Shown piece by piece: positions 32,611-41,654 of a DNA stretch of 50,737 nucleotides. Under the pieces are notes generated by a model that was not told where the DNA came from, searched no databases, and saw nothing but the letters and a program-made list of their open reading frames with translations. This DNA comes from Alistipes sp. (GTDB lineage Bacteria; Bacteroidota; Bacteroidia; Bacteroidales; Rikenellaceae): the NCBI GenBank assembly GCA_017398555.1, contig JAFQFV010000021.1:1-50737 (forward strand). The letters run 5' to 3'. The translations under genes and the position numbers were made by a program. The number at the start of each line of letters is the position of its first letter. The first letter of the stretch is position 1.

Positions 32611-34053
32611 TTACTCTTCGTATCCATTCGCCGGTGCATTCCACATAGTCAGCAGAGTAATTACAGCGAGGATAGCCATAATAAGGATTGTCAGATATGC
32701 GCCATTCCAACCGTAGTGCTGTGCGACATAACCGAAACCTACGCCTGAGATAAGAGTAGAGGCGTAACCAAAGATACCCAAGATACCGTTTGCAGTAGCT
32801 GCAGCGCGGTTTGTTGCCTGGTTTGCAGCAGAGATACCGAGAAGTGCCTGTGGGCCATAGACAAAGAAGCCTATGAAGGTAAATGGCAGCATCTGAATCC
32901 ACCAAGCAGAGCCCTCAGGAATCATCCAGAATATAGCCACACTAAGTGCTGCACCAACCATACAGAGCACGCAGGTACGGTGAGCCTTACTATTAAAGAA
33001 CTTATCTGTAAGCCAGCCCCAGAAGACCATACCTATATTACCACCGATAAACTCAAAGACGATACAAAGGGTTGTTGCCATAGCCAATGTCAGACCCTTA
33101 GACTCAGTAAGCATAGTTGGGCCCCAATCGAGGGCAGCAAAGCGAACTACATAGACAAAGAAGTTTGTAAGACCCAGAGTCCAAATCAGGCGATTACCGA
33201 ATACCTTACGGCGTACAAATGCGTTATACTCAGCCTTCTCAGCAGCAGTCTGAACGCTCTGAGCCTTCTTCTCAACAACCTCCGGAAGACCCACCTCAGA
33301 TGGGGAGTTCTTAATCAGAGTGATGATACCAAGTGAGCCCAACAATGCAAATGCAGCCGGGATAAGGAAGCACAGACGCCAAGCGCCGAAGTGCTGTGAG
33401 AAGTTCAAAATCTCCTCGTATGATGCATTTGCGCCGAGGTTTGTTGTGATAGTCTGAACAACCTCTGCATTTGCGCTCATATCCAGACCAAGGTGTGGCA
33501 TAATAACCCAACCGCAAAGGCCAAACACAAGACCTGCACCGATAGAGTGCGACATATTCCATACCGACATCTTTGTTGCCAGCTGGTCAGGGTGAATCCA
33601 CTGTGTCATAATCTTTGTAAATGGCGGCACACCCATACCCTGCAGGTAGCCGTTGATTACCCATACAATACCCATGCAGTAGATGAGTACTGAAGAGAAT
33701 GTGAGCGTTGTGCCCATCTTGGCAGCCAAAACGACAATCCAATTTGCGACAAAGTCACTCACACCAAAGATGATATTTGCCACAGCGCAGAGCAGCAGAC
33801 CTACAGAGGCTACAACCTTTGCACTACCACGATCCGAAATGATACCGTTTACAAAACGAGACAGGCCGTAGATAATGCCGTGCAGGGTAAGGAAAAGACC
33901 CAACGACACCTTTGAGATGCCAAACTCGGCTGTAAGGCCCGGCATGGCAATAGAGAAGTTCTTACGAACAAAGTAGAACAGAGCATAACCCACCATAGTG
34001 TAGATAATGGTGCGTATCTGCCAATTGTTAAACGAACGAGTTGAAGTATTCAT
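32611..34053 (-). CDS. OPA-family organophosphate:phosphate antiporter (GlpT/UhpC-like)
   Basis: A 480-aa major facilitator with 12 helices. The N-terminal YALFYFVRKNFSIAMPGL (about 22-39) carries the Arg of the OPA family's phosphate-binding region, and GLSRFVNGIISDRG (about 63-76) is the loop 2-3 motif. OPA members exchange inorganic phosphate for glycerol-3-phosphate, hexose-6-phosphates or other sugar phosphates. It follows the genes for G1P dehydrogenase and AraD, which suggests import of a small polyol or pentose phosphate. An intergenic hairpin (34098-34119) precedes it. Codon use is that of a well-expressed gene. Substrate unproven. Confidence 0.88.
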   Translation of the reverse strand: MNTSTRSFNNWQIRTIIYTMVGYALFYFVRKNFSIAMPGLTAEFGISKVSLGLFLTLHGIIYGLSRFVNGIISDRGSAKVVASVGLLLCAVANIIFGVSDFVANWIVVLAAKMGTTLTFSSVLIYCMGIVWVINGYLQGMGVPPFTKIMTQWIHPDQLATKMSVWNMSHSIGAGLVFGLCGWVIMPHLGLDMSANAEVVQTITTNLGANASYEEILNFSQHFGAWRLCFLIPAAFALLGSLGIITLIKNSPSEVGLPEVVEKKAQSVQTAAEKAEYNAFVRRKVFGNRLIWTLGLTNFFVYVVRFAALDWGPTMLTESKGLTLAMATTLCIVFEFIGGNIGMVFWGWLTDKFFNSKAHRTCVLCMVGAALSVAIFWMIPEGSAWWIQMLPFTFIGFFVYGPQALLGISAANQATNRAAATANGILGIFGYASTLISGVGFGYVAQHYGWNGAYLTILIMAILAVITLLTMWNAPANGYEE

Positions 34054-34097
34054 TATGGTATGTTCTATAAGTTTTTAGGTTTTAGTTTTTACAAAGA

Positions 34098-34119
34098 GTG
34101 GGTGTCTTACGGCACCCAC
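34098..34119 (-). terminator. Hairpin between the G1P dehydrogenase and OPA transporter genes
   Basis: GTGGGTG (minus strand 34119-34113) pairs with CACCCAC (34104-34098) around 8 bases. Only a short T-rich tail follows, so this may be a weak terminator or an mRNA processing/stability hairpin rather than a full stop. Confidence 0.45.
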
Positions 34120-34146
34120 CCCAAATATCGTCACAAGTGAGATTGG

Positions 34147-35490
34147 TTAGCACTCCCAAATGCCACCCTTACCAAAGAGACGCTCAAGCAGAGCAGGCAG
34201 CAAGCCGAGGCGATATACAACATCAATATTTGTATAGCGACTACGCATATAAGGGATGTAAGAGAATGTCTTGCGGAAGCGCTCACGGCTAACGCCGATA
34301 TGCTCAGGCTCGTATGGAGCACCTACAAGGCGAAGGTTCTCGCGCACCTGCTCAAATGGGATAATCTGCTCGGCAATCTGAATCTTAAGAGTTGGCCAAG
34401 CAGCCTTGAGTGCCTCGAGCTGAACGCGAAGACCCTCCTTATCAACATACTTACCACGAGTCTCGTGCAGACCACGTGCTGTATGACCAGGCATACCCTC
34501 AAATACGGCGCGAATCTCAGCCTCCTGCTCCTCCCAGCTCTTCCAATTCTCTACGCACTTATCGACGTCGAGGTTCTCAATATCCTGCTCAAGGAGGAAC
34601 TCAAGAGATGCTGTAGAGGCAAGTGTACCGATACCTACCTTGAAACCGTGAGATACGTGCTTACCCTCGTAGCACAAATCCTCCATATCCCAGCAGTGTG
34701 AGAACTGGTGCTCTGTACCAGAAGCAGGACGTGAAGACTGAATAGCCTGCATAGCAAAGCCACTCATCAAAAGGCCCTCAGAGAGCTTCTCTGTCATCTC
34801 CAAATCACCCTCGCGAACAGCCGCAGGTGCAGAGAGCGACTCACGCAGACCATCCTGAACAAGGCCCAGTGCAAACTCGTCAATCTTCTCATTACCTGTA
34901 ACATCGGCAAGCATCCAATCTGCCGCAGCAGGAATCTTTGCGATAAGGTCAGCATAGCCCGATGCAGCGAGCTCCTTTGGTGCATCTGCCGCAATAACAG
35001 GGTCCATAACAAAGCCGTAAGGTGCAGGACAATCGAAGGTCTGCTTGTTGCCATCCTTTGTAATTGATGCACCATAAGCGGTATAACCATCCATAGATGC
35101 CGCTGTACCTACGCACATATACTTGCGATTAACAAGGTGAGATACATACTTTGTAGTATCATTCATAACACCCGAACCTACAGCGATAGCGATAGCCTCG
35201 GTCTTCTCAAGGCGTGCCTTAAGTGCCTCAACGTGCTGCCACTCTGCATAGAGCTCCTTCTCGGTAAAGATAAATGGCTCATCCTGCTCTATTCCCGCCT
35301 CAACAAGCGATGCATAGACAGCCTTACCTGCAACCTCCCAAGTATTGAGGTCGGCAACAATAATAGCCTTACATCCTGGGAACAGTTTTGCAAACATCTC
35401 TGCTGTGCGAGATACTACACCGGCTCCAATAATAAGATCTTTTGTGTCTGTCGTGCGCTCAAGGGCACGCTCTACTTTGTCCATACTCAT
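34147..35490 (-). CDS. sn-Glycerol-1-phosphate dehydrogenase (AraM/EgsA family)
   Basis: A 447-aa iron-containing-alcohol-dehydrogenase-like enzyme. The NAD-binding part has IAIAVGSGVMNDTTKYVSH (about 98-116) and GTAASMDGYTAYGAS (about 125-139). Metal ligands are expected from the Asp near DLIAK, the His of GTEHQFSHCWDME (about 263-275) and HGFKVGIGTLAS (about 283-294). In Bacillus subtilis AraM interconverts dihydroxyacetone phosphate and sn-glycerol-1-phosphate and lies in the arabinose operon beside araD, as here. Archaea use the same product for lipid synthesis. It lies 22 bp after araD and before the OPA transporter. Whether it makes or consumes G1P cannot be told. Confidence 0.87.
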   Translation of the reverse strand: MSMDKVERALERTTDTKDLIIGAGVVSRTAEMFAKLFPGCKAIIVADLNTWEVAGKAVYASLVEAGIEQDEPFIFTEKELYAEWQHVEALKARLEKTEAIAIAVGSGVMNDTTKYVSHLVNRKYMCVGTAASMDGYTAYGASITKDGNKQTFDCPAPYGFVMDPVIAADAPKELAASGYADLIAKIPAAADWMLADVTGNEKIDEFALGLVQDGLRESLSAPAAVREGDLEMTEKLSEGLLMSGFAMQAIQSSRPASGTEHQFSHCWDMEDLCYEGKHVSHGFKVGIGTLASTASLEFLLEQDIENLDVDKCVENWKSWEEQEAEIRAVFEGMPGHTARGLHETRGKYVDKEGLRVQLEALKAAWPTLKIQIAEQIIPFEQVRENLRLVGAPYEPEHIGVSRERFRKTFSYIPYMRSRYTNIDVVYRLGLLPALLERLFGKGGIWEC

Positions 35491-35512
35491 AGTGGGTATA
35501 TTTTATAAGTTA

Positions 35513-36205
35513 TTATTTTTTGATCTGTCCGTAGTATGCATTTGCGCCATGCTTGCGGTTGTAGTGCTTCTCTACCAAATCCTCATTCATCTCTACTGTA
35601 GGGTTGAGAGCAAGGGTAATAGATGCCATACGGGCAACCTCCTCAAGGATAACGGCATTCTCAACAGCCTTTTTAGCACTCTCGCCCCATGCAAAAGGGC
35701 CGTGGTGCGCCACAAGCACCGCAGGGGTGTGCATCGGATTGATAGTGCGGAAGCTCTCTGCTATAACAACGCCTGTCTCCTTCTCATACGCGCGCTCAAT
35801 CTGCTCCTTTGTCATCTCACCTGTGCAAGGAATTGCGTGGTGGAAAGTGTCGCTATGTGTAGTTCCCAAATTAGGGATAGAGCGACAAGCTTGCGACCAA
35901 GCTGTAGCGTATGTGGAGTGTGTATGCACTACCGCGCCAACGCCCTCGAATGACTTGTATATCTCCAAGTGTGTAGGGGTATCGGAAGATGGACGCAGCG
36001 AGCCCTCTACTACATTGCCCTCCAAATCGACAACTACCATATCCTCAGCAGACATATTGTCGTAACTAACTCCGCTCGGTTTGATTACTACCAAACCCGA
36101 CTGGCGGTCAATTGCAGAGACATTACCCCAAGTAAGGATAACTAAACCATGGCGAACAAGTGCAAGGTTCGCCTCACATACCTCTTTTTTCAGTGCTTCA
36201 AGCAT
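35513..36205 (-). CDS. araD: L-ribulose-5-phosphate 4-epimerase
   Basis: A 230-aa class II aldolase-like epimerase that converts L-ribulose-5-phosphate to D-xylulose-5-phosphate. The ATG at 36205 (MLEALKKEVCEANLALVRHGLVILTWGNVSA) is chosen; a longer frame from TTG at 36226 would start inside the -7 promoter box. Signatures are GNVSA (about 27-31), IKPSGVSYD (about 41-49), SSDTPTHLEIY (about 74-84), zinc ligands in VVHTHSTYATAW (about 92-103) and HHGPFAWG (about 169-176). araA and araB are not nearby, so this may serve a phosphorylated pentose imported by the linked OPA transporter rather than free arabinose. It is the first gene of the unit. Confidence 0.93.
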   Translation of the reverse strand: MLEALKKEVCEANLALVRHGLVILTWGNVSAIDRQSGLVVIKPSGVSYDNMSAEDMVVVDLEGNVVEGSLRPSSDTPTHLEIYKSFEGVGAVVHTHSTYATAWSQACRSIPNLGTTHSDTFHHAIPCTGEMTKEQIERAYEKETGVVIAESFRTINPMHTPAVLVAHHGPFAWGESAKKAVENAVILEEVARMASITLALNPTVEMNEDLVEKHYNRKHGANAYYGQIKK

Positions 36206-36223
36206 AACGATATTATTTGGCAA

Positions 36224-36231
36224 CAAAAGTA
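36224..36231 (-). promoter_or_regulatory. Putative -7 box of the araD - G1P dehydrogenase - OPA unit
   Basis: TACTTTTG on the minus strand, 18 nt before the ATG at 36205. It is flanked by the palindrome AACTAT-AAA-ATAGTT (36231-36245). The -33 position shows only TTTC (36251-36254). Confidence 0.6.
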
Positions 36232-36306
36232 ACTATAAAATAGTTAAAAGGAAAGTTTTCAACAAAAAAACTCACTATTTTACTTTACTTTGCTTTCTTT
36301 TATCAC

Positions 36307-37050
36307 TTATTTGCGACTCTCCTCATCATCCTTAGCAAGGATATCGTCACCCTCCCACTCAAACATCGGGAACGAGCTCTTGCCTCCCAAATTAAAACGG
36401 GTATATGTAATAGGCAACCCGCGCTGCAAATAGACCGTCTCATAAGCGGTCTTAACCGAGAGCACCTCATCGGCATAGCCGCTGCCATAGATGTCGTTAT
36501 TTGCCACCTCACACGGCAAATCAAAGTGTGAAATTACCGCCTGCGTGTAGTTATAGAGGTGCTGCGAGTCGGTCTTAAGGTTAATCCAGCCATCCTCTGC
36601 AAGCAACTTGGCATAGTACTCAAGGAAGATTGGCGAGGTCAGACGCTTCTTTGCTCGACGGGTCTTAAGCTGCGGGTCGGGGAATGTAATCCACAACTCC
36701 GACACCTCACCGGCTGCAAAAAGCGAGGTTATAAACTCGATACGGGCACGCAAAAAACCTACGTTGGTCATAGCTCGTTCTGTTGCCGTCTTTGCACCAC
36801 GCCACATTCTGGCACCCTTAATATCCACACCGATAAAGTTCTTATCCGGATTACGCTCGGCAAGGGCAACGGTATATTCACCCTTTCCGCAGCCCAACTC
36901 GAGCACTATCGGATTGTCATTATGGAAGAAGTCACGATGCCAATTGCCCTTCAGCGGATGCTCTGTGCGGAACATCTGCTCAAACTCCGGCTCTACAAAG
37001 CAGGCGAAAGTCTTATTCTCTGCAAATCTCTTAAGTTTATCCTTTCCCAT
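36307..37050 (-). CDS. trmB: tRNA (guanine-N7-)-methyltransferase
   Basis: A 247-aa enzyme that forms m7G46 in the tRNA variable loop. SAM motif I VLELGCGKGEYTVALAE is at about 49-65 and the catalytic-type TFPDPQLKTRRAKKRLTS block at about 122-139 contains the Asp of the active site. The N-terminal extension (residues 1-45) is typical of Bacteroidetes members. It follows gldH by 54 bp with no promoter seen, so it is probably at the end of the PSP1-gldH-trmB unit. The C-terminus ends in an acidic tail. Confidence 0.94.
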   Translation of the reverse strand: MGKDKLKRFAENKTFACFVEPEFEQMFRTEHPLKGNWHRDFFHNDNPIVLELGCGKGEYTVALAERNPDKNFIGVDIKGARMWRGAKTATERAMTNVGFLRARIEFITSLFAAGEVSELWITFPDPQLKTRRAKKRLTSPIFLEYYAKLLAEDGWINLKTDSQHLYNYTQAVISHFDLPCEVANNDIYGSGYADEVLSVKTAYETVYLQRGLPITYTRFNLGGKSSFPMFEWEGDDILAKDDEESRK

Positions 37051-37104
37051 TATAGGTTCTCTTCAAATTATCAACTTATTGTTTGGGGTCGAGTGTTTTT
37101 ACCA

Positions 37105-37518
37105 CTACTTAATCCCTATTCCTACCGCCTCAATACCCTCAACGGCTCGGCACGGAGTGATTGTGAATATATAACAGCCCTTTTGGTTCAGCAGACAGCT
37201 ATCTCTATACGGAACCGTCTCCGATGCAGTAACTGCCGCAGCGGTGTACTCCCTACGCAGATGGAGAGTAAAGCGCTCTCTGAACTGATGCGCATCGGGC
37301 AGTGATGTTTGGAGCAATACGGTAAGCGTATCTGCCTTAAAATCACTATTATACCTCAGTGCAACCGACAGATTATGCAGTGACTCGGTATCCTCATTCT
37401 CATAGAAGATACTCACCGCGCGATCCCAACAATCGGGGTCCACGGCCTTCATATCCACATACGAATTCTCTGCACAGCCGACCATCAGCAGAGCTATAAT
37501 GGCAACGAGTATGCGCAT
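37105..37518 (-). CDS. gldH: GldH-family lipoprotein
   Basis: A 137-aa lipoprotein with lipobox LMVGC (Cys15). The mature part with VDPDCWDRAVSIFYENEDTESLHNLSVALRYNSDF (about 27-61) is a recognisable GldH pattern. In Flavobacterium GldH is part of the gliding apparatus; in Bacteroidales the gene is kept by non-gliding species with an unknown envelope role. It lies 3 bp after the PSP1 gene, the usual Bacteroidales arrangement. No other gliding genes are present, so motility should not be inferred. Confidence 0.85.
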   Translation of the reverse strand: MRILVAIIALLMVGCAENSYVDMKAVDPDCWDRAVSIFYENEDTESLHNLSVALRYNSDFKADTLTVLLQTSLPDAHQFRERFTLHLRREYTAAAVTASETVPYRDSCLLNQKGCYIFTITPCRAVEGIEAVGIGIK

Positions 37519-37521
37519 AAT

Positions 37522-38844
37522 TTACTCTGCTTTAGCCTCATCCTTTCCCGCATTATGATTAGGTCTGCGGTTATGGTTATGGTGTCTGTTATTTCTACCA
37601 CGATTGGAGAAACGGCGGTCATTATGACGACCCTGCTCAGCTCCCTCACCCTCCGGTTTAGGCTCCGAGCTACCCTCTGTCTTTGGCTCCTGACCCTCGT
37701 CGCTCTTTGTCTGCTGAACTCTATTGCCGGAGCGCTTCTTCTTGCGCTTCTTCGACTTATCAAAGCGGGTGATACTATCCTCCTCTGTACGATATGTAGG
37801 CTCCTCAACCTTCTTTGGTGCGCTATCGCCGGCGATACTATCGACCTTCTCACCATTACGGTTTGCAGCCAAAATCTCCTTAACACGCCATACAGGGATA
37901 GTGACAAGGTTAGACATTGACTCCTTACTACTGCTGAATGTCATCTGCTTAGCGAGAATATCGGTCTTAACCAGATAGTACTCGCCATCCATCGCCTGCA
38001 ATGGCTCCTTGATGCGCGGAATAGTACGACGAGCATCCATATAGAGGTCATACTCATACATCAGACAGCACTTGAGCTTCGAGCACTGGCCTGCCAACTT
38101 CAACGGATTGAGTGACAAATCCTGCACCCTCGCTGCACTTGTGGTAACAGATGAAAAGCTCGAAATCCACGATGCACAGCAGAGCTCACGACCACAAGCA
38201 CCGATACCGCCGATACGACCGGCCTCCTGACGAGCTCCAATCTGTTTCATCTCAATACGGATATGGAACTGCTCGGCAAAGACCTTAATCAACTCACGGA
38301 AATCGACACGACCATCGGCAATATAGTAGAAGATAGCCTTAATCTTATCTCCCTGATACTCAACATCGCCAATCTTCATATCAAGGCCCATATCGGCAGC
38401 AATCTGACGCGAGCGAATCATTGTCTCGTGCTCCAAAGCGATAGCCTCCTGCCAACGCTCGATATCATACGGTTTTGCCTTGCGATAGATCTTCTTAAAC
38501 TCGCCATTAAACGGGTTGAAACCCACGCGGCGCATCTGCTTGGCAACCATATCGCCCGTAAGCGAAACGATACCGATATCGTGACCCGGAGATGCCTCAA
38601 CGGCAACAATATCACCGACCTGCAGATCGAGATTATTTACATTCTGGTAGAATGAACGACGTGTATTCTTAAATCTCACCTCAAAGATGTCGCACTGCTC
38701 ATGGTCAGGGTACTCCGTCTGCCACGGTGTCTCGTGGAGCTTGAAGCAGCCATCTGCCATCTGAGCCACAGCCTCACCCAACTCATTTACGCCAAAGGCG
38801 CAGCCACGACCAACCTCAGGTATCATATCTTTTTTATTATCCAT
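37522..38844 (-). CDS. PSP1-domain (YaaT/RicT-like) protein with basic tail
   Basis: A 440-aa protein. The PSP1 domain includes GACGRELCCASWISSF (about 215-230) and the adjoining Cys-containing SKLKCCLMYEYDLY (about 256-269). Residues of about 345-440 form a low-complexity, Lys/Arg/Glu- then Asn/His/Arg-rich tail (RRFSNRGRNNRHHNHNRR) that could bind RNA. In Bacillus subtilis the homolog is in a complex that controls RNase Y. Whether it does so here is unknown; no RNase gene is adjacent. It is cotranscribed with gldH and probably trmB. Confidence 0.88.
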   Translation of the reverse strand: MDNKKDMIPEVGRGCAFGVNELGEAVAQMADGCFKLHETPWQTEYPDHEQCDIFEVRFKNTRRSFYQNVNNLDLQVGDIVAVEASPGHDIGIVSLTGDMVAKQMRRVGFNPFNGEFKKIYRKAKPYDIERWQEAIALEHETMIRSRQIAADMGLDMKIGDVEYQGDKIKAIFYYIADGRVDFRELIKVFAEQFHIRIEMKQIGARQEAGRIGGIGACGRELCCASWISSFSSVTTSAARVQDLSLNPLKLAGQCSKLKCCLMYEYDLYMDARRTIPRIKEPLQAMDGEYYLVKTDILAKQMTFSSSKESMSNLVTIPVWRVKEILAANRNGEKVDSIAGDSAPKKVEEPTYRTEEDSITRFDKSKKRKKKRSGNRVQQTKSDEGQEPKTEGSSEPKPEGEGAEQGRHNDRRFSNRGRNNRHHNHNRRPNHNAGKDEAKAE

Positions 38845-38865
38845 AGTCTTATATTATTATCAGAA

Positions 38866-38873
38866 CAAAGTTA
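38866..38873 (-). promoter_or_regulatory. Putative -7 box of the PSP1-gldH-trmB unit
   Basis: TAACTTTG on the minus strand, 21 nt before the ATG at 38844. No -33 seen at the usual spacing. Confidence 0.5.
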
Positions 38874-38889
38874 CAAATAAATGATGAAT

Positions 38890-40254
38890 TTAGCCTATTT
38901 TATGTACTATTTTTTCACTTCTCAAATTCCTATAAACCCTTATCCCATAGGCAATGGCAGCCGTTGTAAGGCCCACCACATAGCCTGCAAGCAAGCCCGT
39001 ACTGTCAAAACCAAATGTAAATGCACACAGATAACCCACAGGAATATTGAGCAGCACATAGGCCACAAACGACAGTCCCGCGATAATCTTCACATCCTGC
39101 ATACCTCGCAAAACACCAATCAGAGTACCCTGCACAGCATCCGAGATCTGATACAGACCCACCCAGATAATCATCTGCGACGCAAGGGCGATAATCGGTT
39201 CACTTGGGGTAAATAGTCGTGGCAGCACCCCCCTAAAGGCGATAAATGAGATAAATACCATCGCTCCCCACACTGCCGACAAGTGGGATGAGGAGATAAC
39301 CACATCGCGCATCTTCTCCCTATCACCCAAGCCGTAGCAGTGCGACACACGGATAGTTGCCGCGCTACCAAGAGCAATTGTAAGCATAAATGCCGCATTA
39401 CCGTATGTCATAGCCACCTGATTTGCCGCGAGAGCCTCTGCACCAAACCAGCCCATCATAACGCTCGTCACCACAAAGGCTGAGCCCTCAAGCAACATCT
39501 GACCCGCCAATGGCACACCTATAGTGAGCAGACGATAGGTATCTTTAATATACTTCACACCGCGAGAGAATAGCTTTAGATAGTCACGATACTCACTCCT
39601 TACAACAAAGTAGATAAATATCAGCACAGGCGAAGCCCATCGCGCAATAAGTGTAGCCAAGCCCGCGCCATAGACACCCATAGCCTCACAGCCACAGTTA
39701 CCGTAGATAAAGACCCAATTAAGTACGATATTCATCATATTGGTAACCAAAGCTATAACCATCGGTGTCACCGTATTACCCATTCCCTCTAAGAACTGCT
39801 TAAAACAGCCATAGAGCATTATTGCAGGTAGGCTATAGCCCATCAGTTTATAGTATGGGACTGCCATATCGACCACCTCAACGGGCTGTCCGAGCTTATA
39901 GAGCAGCGGCACTGATAGTTGCTGCAGCACCATAAATATCACGCCCAAAATAGGATAGCTGACAAGCGATGACTGCAGGTAGTGTGCCGTGCGGCGATAC
40001 TCTCCACGAGCGAAATGTTCTCCGATAACGGGCGTAAGACCGAGTGTGATACCCATTGCCAGGCTAAAGAGCACAAAGCTCATCATCACACCAAACGACA
40101 CGGCCGATAGCGGTAGCGGATCATCGCCACCATAGCTACCCACCATAGCATTATCGGCAAACTGCACAACAACATAGCCCAACTGCGAGAGCGCAATCGG
40201 CATAGCCAAGCGTAGATTAGCCTTATAGTGGTCTATATATCTGCTAAAGATCAA
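38890..40254 (-). CDS. MATE-family multidrug efflux transporter
   Basis: A 454-aa transporter with 12 helices in the two-lobe MATE arrangement. LRLAMPIALSQLGYVVVQFADNAMVGSYG (about 15-43) is the family's first helix and the GAGLATLIARW block (near 195) lies in the middle. Members expel cationic compounds in exchange for Na+ or H+. The frame begins with TTG at 40254, overlapping the radA stop TGA by four bases (TTGA, as with an ATGA coupling), so a non-ATG coupled start is likely. It is the last gene of the LytM-dxr-rseP-radA unit. Confidence 0.9.
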   Translation of the reverse strand: MIFSRYIDHYKANLRLAMPIALSQLGYVVVQFADNAMVGSYGGDDPLPLSAVSFGVMMSFVLFSLAMGITLGLTPVIGEHFARGEYRRTAHYLQSSLVSYPILGVIFMVLQQLSVPLLYKLGQPVEVVDMAVPYYKLMGYSLPAIMLYGCFKQFLEGMGNTVTPMVIALVTNMMNIVLNWVFIYGNCGCEAMGVYGAGLATLIARWASPVLIFIYFVVRSEYRDYLKLFSRGVKYIKDTYRLLTIGVPLAGQMLLEGSAFVVTSVMMGWFGAEALAANQVAMTYGNAAFMLTIALGSAATIRVSHCYGLGDREKMRDVVISSSHLSAVWGAMVFISFIAFRGVLPRLFTPSEPIIALASQMIIWVGLYQISDAVQGTLIGVLRGMQDVKIIAGLSFVAYVLLNIPVGYLCAFTFGFDSTGLLAGYVVGLTTAAIAYGIRVYRNLRSEKIVHKIG

Positions 40255-41636
40255 TCCTCTATATCTGTTTGTCGTTCAAAAATATTGGCAGCAAGTTCGC
40301 TGACGCTATGTATCCTCACAACCTCGATACCCTCAACCTTCTGCTGCATCTTCGGAGCATAGCCCGAGATAATTATACGCTTAAAGCCCAAGCGTGCCGC
40401 CTCTGCCACACGCTGATCTGTGCGCTGCGCAGGGCGCACCTCGCCCGACAGGCCAATCTCGCCCGCAAGGCAGAGCCCATCCCTGAGCGGAGTATCGAAA
40501 TATGACGAAAGTACCGCGGCGACAACCGCAAGGTCAAGTCCCGTATCGGCAACCTTAAAACCACCCGCAAAGTTCAGAAAGACATCCTTCTGGAACATCT
40601 TCAGTCCTACCCTCTTCTCGATTACGGCGAGCAGCATATTCATTCGTCGGGCATCAAAACCCGTGGTATTGCGCTGTGGAGTACCATACGCCGCTTGACT
40701 GACAAGTGCCTGCACCTCAATCAGATATGGCCGCACACCATCTACTGTTGCACCCACAGCAACGCCACTAAGTGGCTCGGCATAGTGGGTCAGCAGTATC
40801 TCTGACGGATTATCCACGCACTTAAGGCCCTTGCCCGTCATCTCGAAGACACCTATTTCGAATGTAGCACCGAAACGGTTCTTGATGCCGCGCAAAATTC
40901 TGTATGTGCTGTTATTATCGCCCTCAAACTGAAGCACCACATCGACAATATGCTCCAGCACCTTCGGGCCTGCGATAGTACCCTCTTTTGTGATATGGCC
41001 GATAATAAATATCGCTGTCCCTGTACTCTTGGCATACTTAAGCAGCGTAGCTGCACACTCACGAATCTGTGACACGCTACCCGGTGACGACTCAAGCAAC
41101 GAAGAGGCCATAGTCTGTATCGAGTCTATGACAACAATATCGGGGCGCAGCGTATCTATCTGAGCCACAACATTTTCGAGAAGCGTTTCGGCATAGACCG
41201 TACAATTCTCGTTATTAATTCCTATACGATCTGCACGAAGGCGAATCTGCTCGGCACTCTCCTCACCCGAAACATAGAGCGTTGTCATACCGTTATTTGT
41301 CAGGGCGAGTTGCAGCGAGAGGGTCGATTTACCAATTCCGGGCTCACCACCCAGCAGAATCAACGAGCCCGGCACCACACCGCCACCAAGCACGCGGTTT
41401 AGCTCGCAATTACCCGTATCTATTCTAACAGTCTTGCCACACTCTATCTCCTGCACCTTTTGTGGTCGTGCAGGCTCTACAGCCTTACTTGCCACAAGTG
41501 CCGGAACAGAGCTCGGGGCAGCTATAACCTCCTCTGCAAATGAGTTCCACGCGCCACAAGAGGGGCACTTACCCAACCACTTTGCAGTATCATAGCCACA
41601 CTCTCGACAGAAATATGCCTTTTTGACCTTTGCCAT
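40251..41636 (-). CDS. radA: DNA repair protein RadA
   Basis: A 461-aa RecA-related ATPase and branch-migration protein. The N-terminal zinc finger is CRECG (C10, C13) to KCPSCGAW (C24, C27). Walker A GGEPGIGKST is at about 91-100, Walker B-like DIVVIDSIQT at about 165-174, the RadA-specific KNRFG motif at about 251-255 and a C-terminal Lon-like domain from about 295 with GLCLAGEIGLSGEVRP. It sits 18 bp after rseP and overlaps the MATE gene, so it is transcribed from the dxr operon. Confidence 0.96.
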   Translation of the reverse strand: MAKVKKAYFCRECGYDTAKWLGKCPSCGAWNSFAEEVIAAPSSVPALVASKAVEPARPQKVQEIECGKTVRIDTGNCELNRVLGGGVVPGSLILLGGEPGIGKSTLSLQLALTNNGMTTLYVSGEESAEQIRLRADRIGINNENCTVYAETLLENVVAQIDTLRPDIVVIDSIQTMASSLLESSPGSVSQIRECAATLLKYAKSTGTAIFIIGHITKEGTIAGPKVLEHIVDVVLQFEGDNNSTYRILRGIKNRFGATFEIGVFEMTGKGLKCVDNPSEILLTHYAEPLSGVAVGATVDGVRPYLIEVQALVSQAAYGTPQRNTTGFDARRMNMLLAVIEKRVGLKMFQKDVFLNFAGGFKVADTGLDLAVVAAVLSSYFDTPLRDGLCLAGEIGLSGEVRPAQRTDQRVAEAARLGFKRIIISGYAPKMQQKVEGIEVVRIHSVSELAANIFERQTDIED

Positions 41637-41654
41637 CGTCAGAAAGTTATGTTT

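Noticed and set aside
32611-36205. Complete arabinose operon
   Set aside because: No isomerase (araA), kinase (araB), araC-type regulator or arabinose permease is present; only AraD and an AraM-type protein occur.
36231-36245. Palindrome AACTAT-AAA-ATAGTT beside the araD -7 box as an operator
   Set aside because: It is AT-only apart from C/G at two positions and could be chance; no regulator gene is nearby. Mentioned in the promoter entry only.
37105-37518. gldH as evidence of gliding motility
   Set aside because: No other gliding or type IX secretion genes are in the window, and gldH is kept in non-gliding Bacteroidales.
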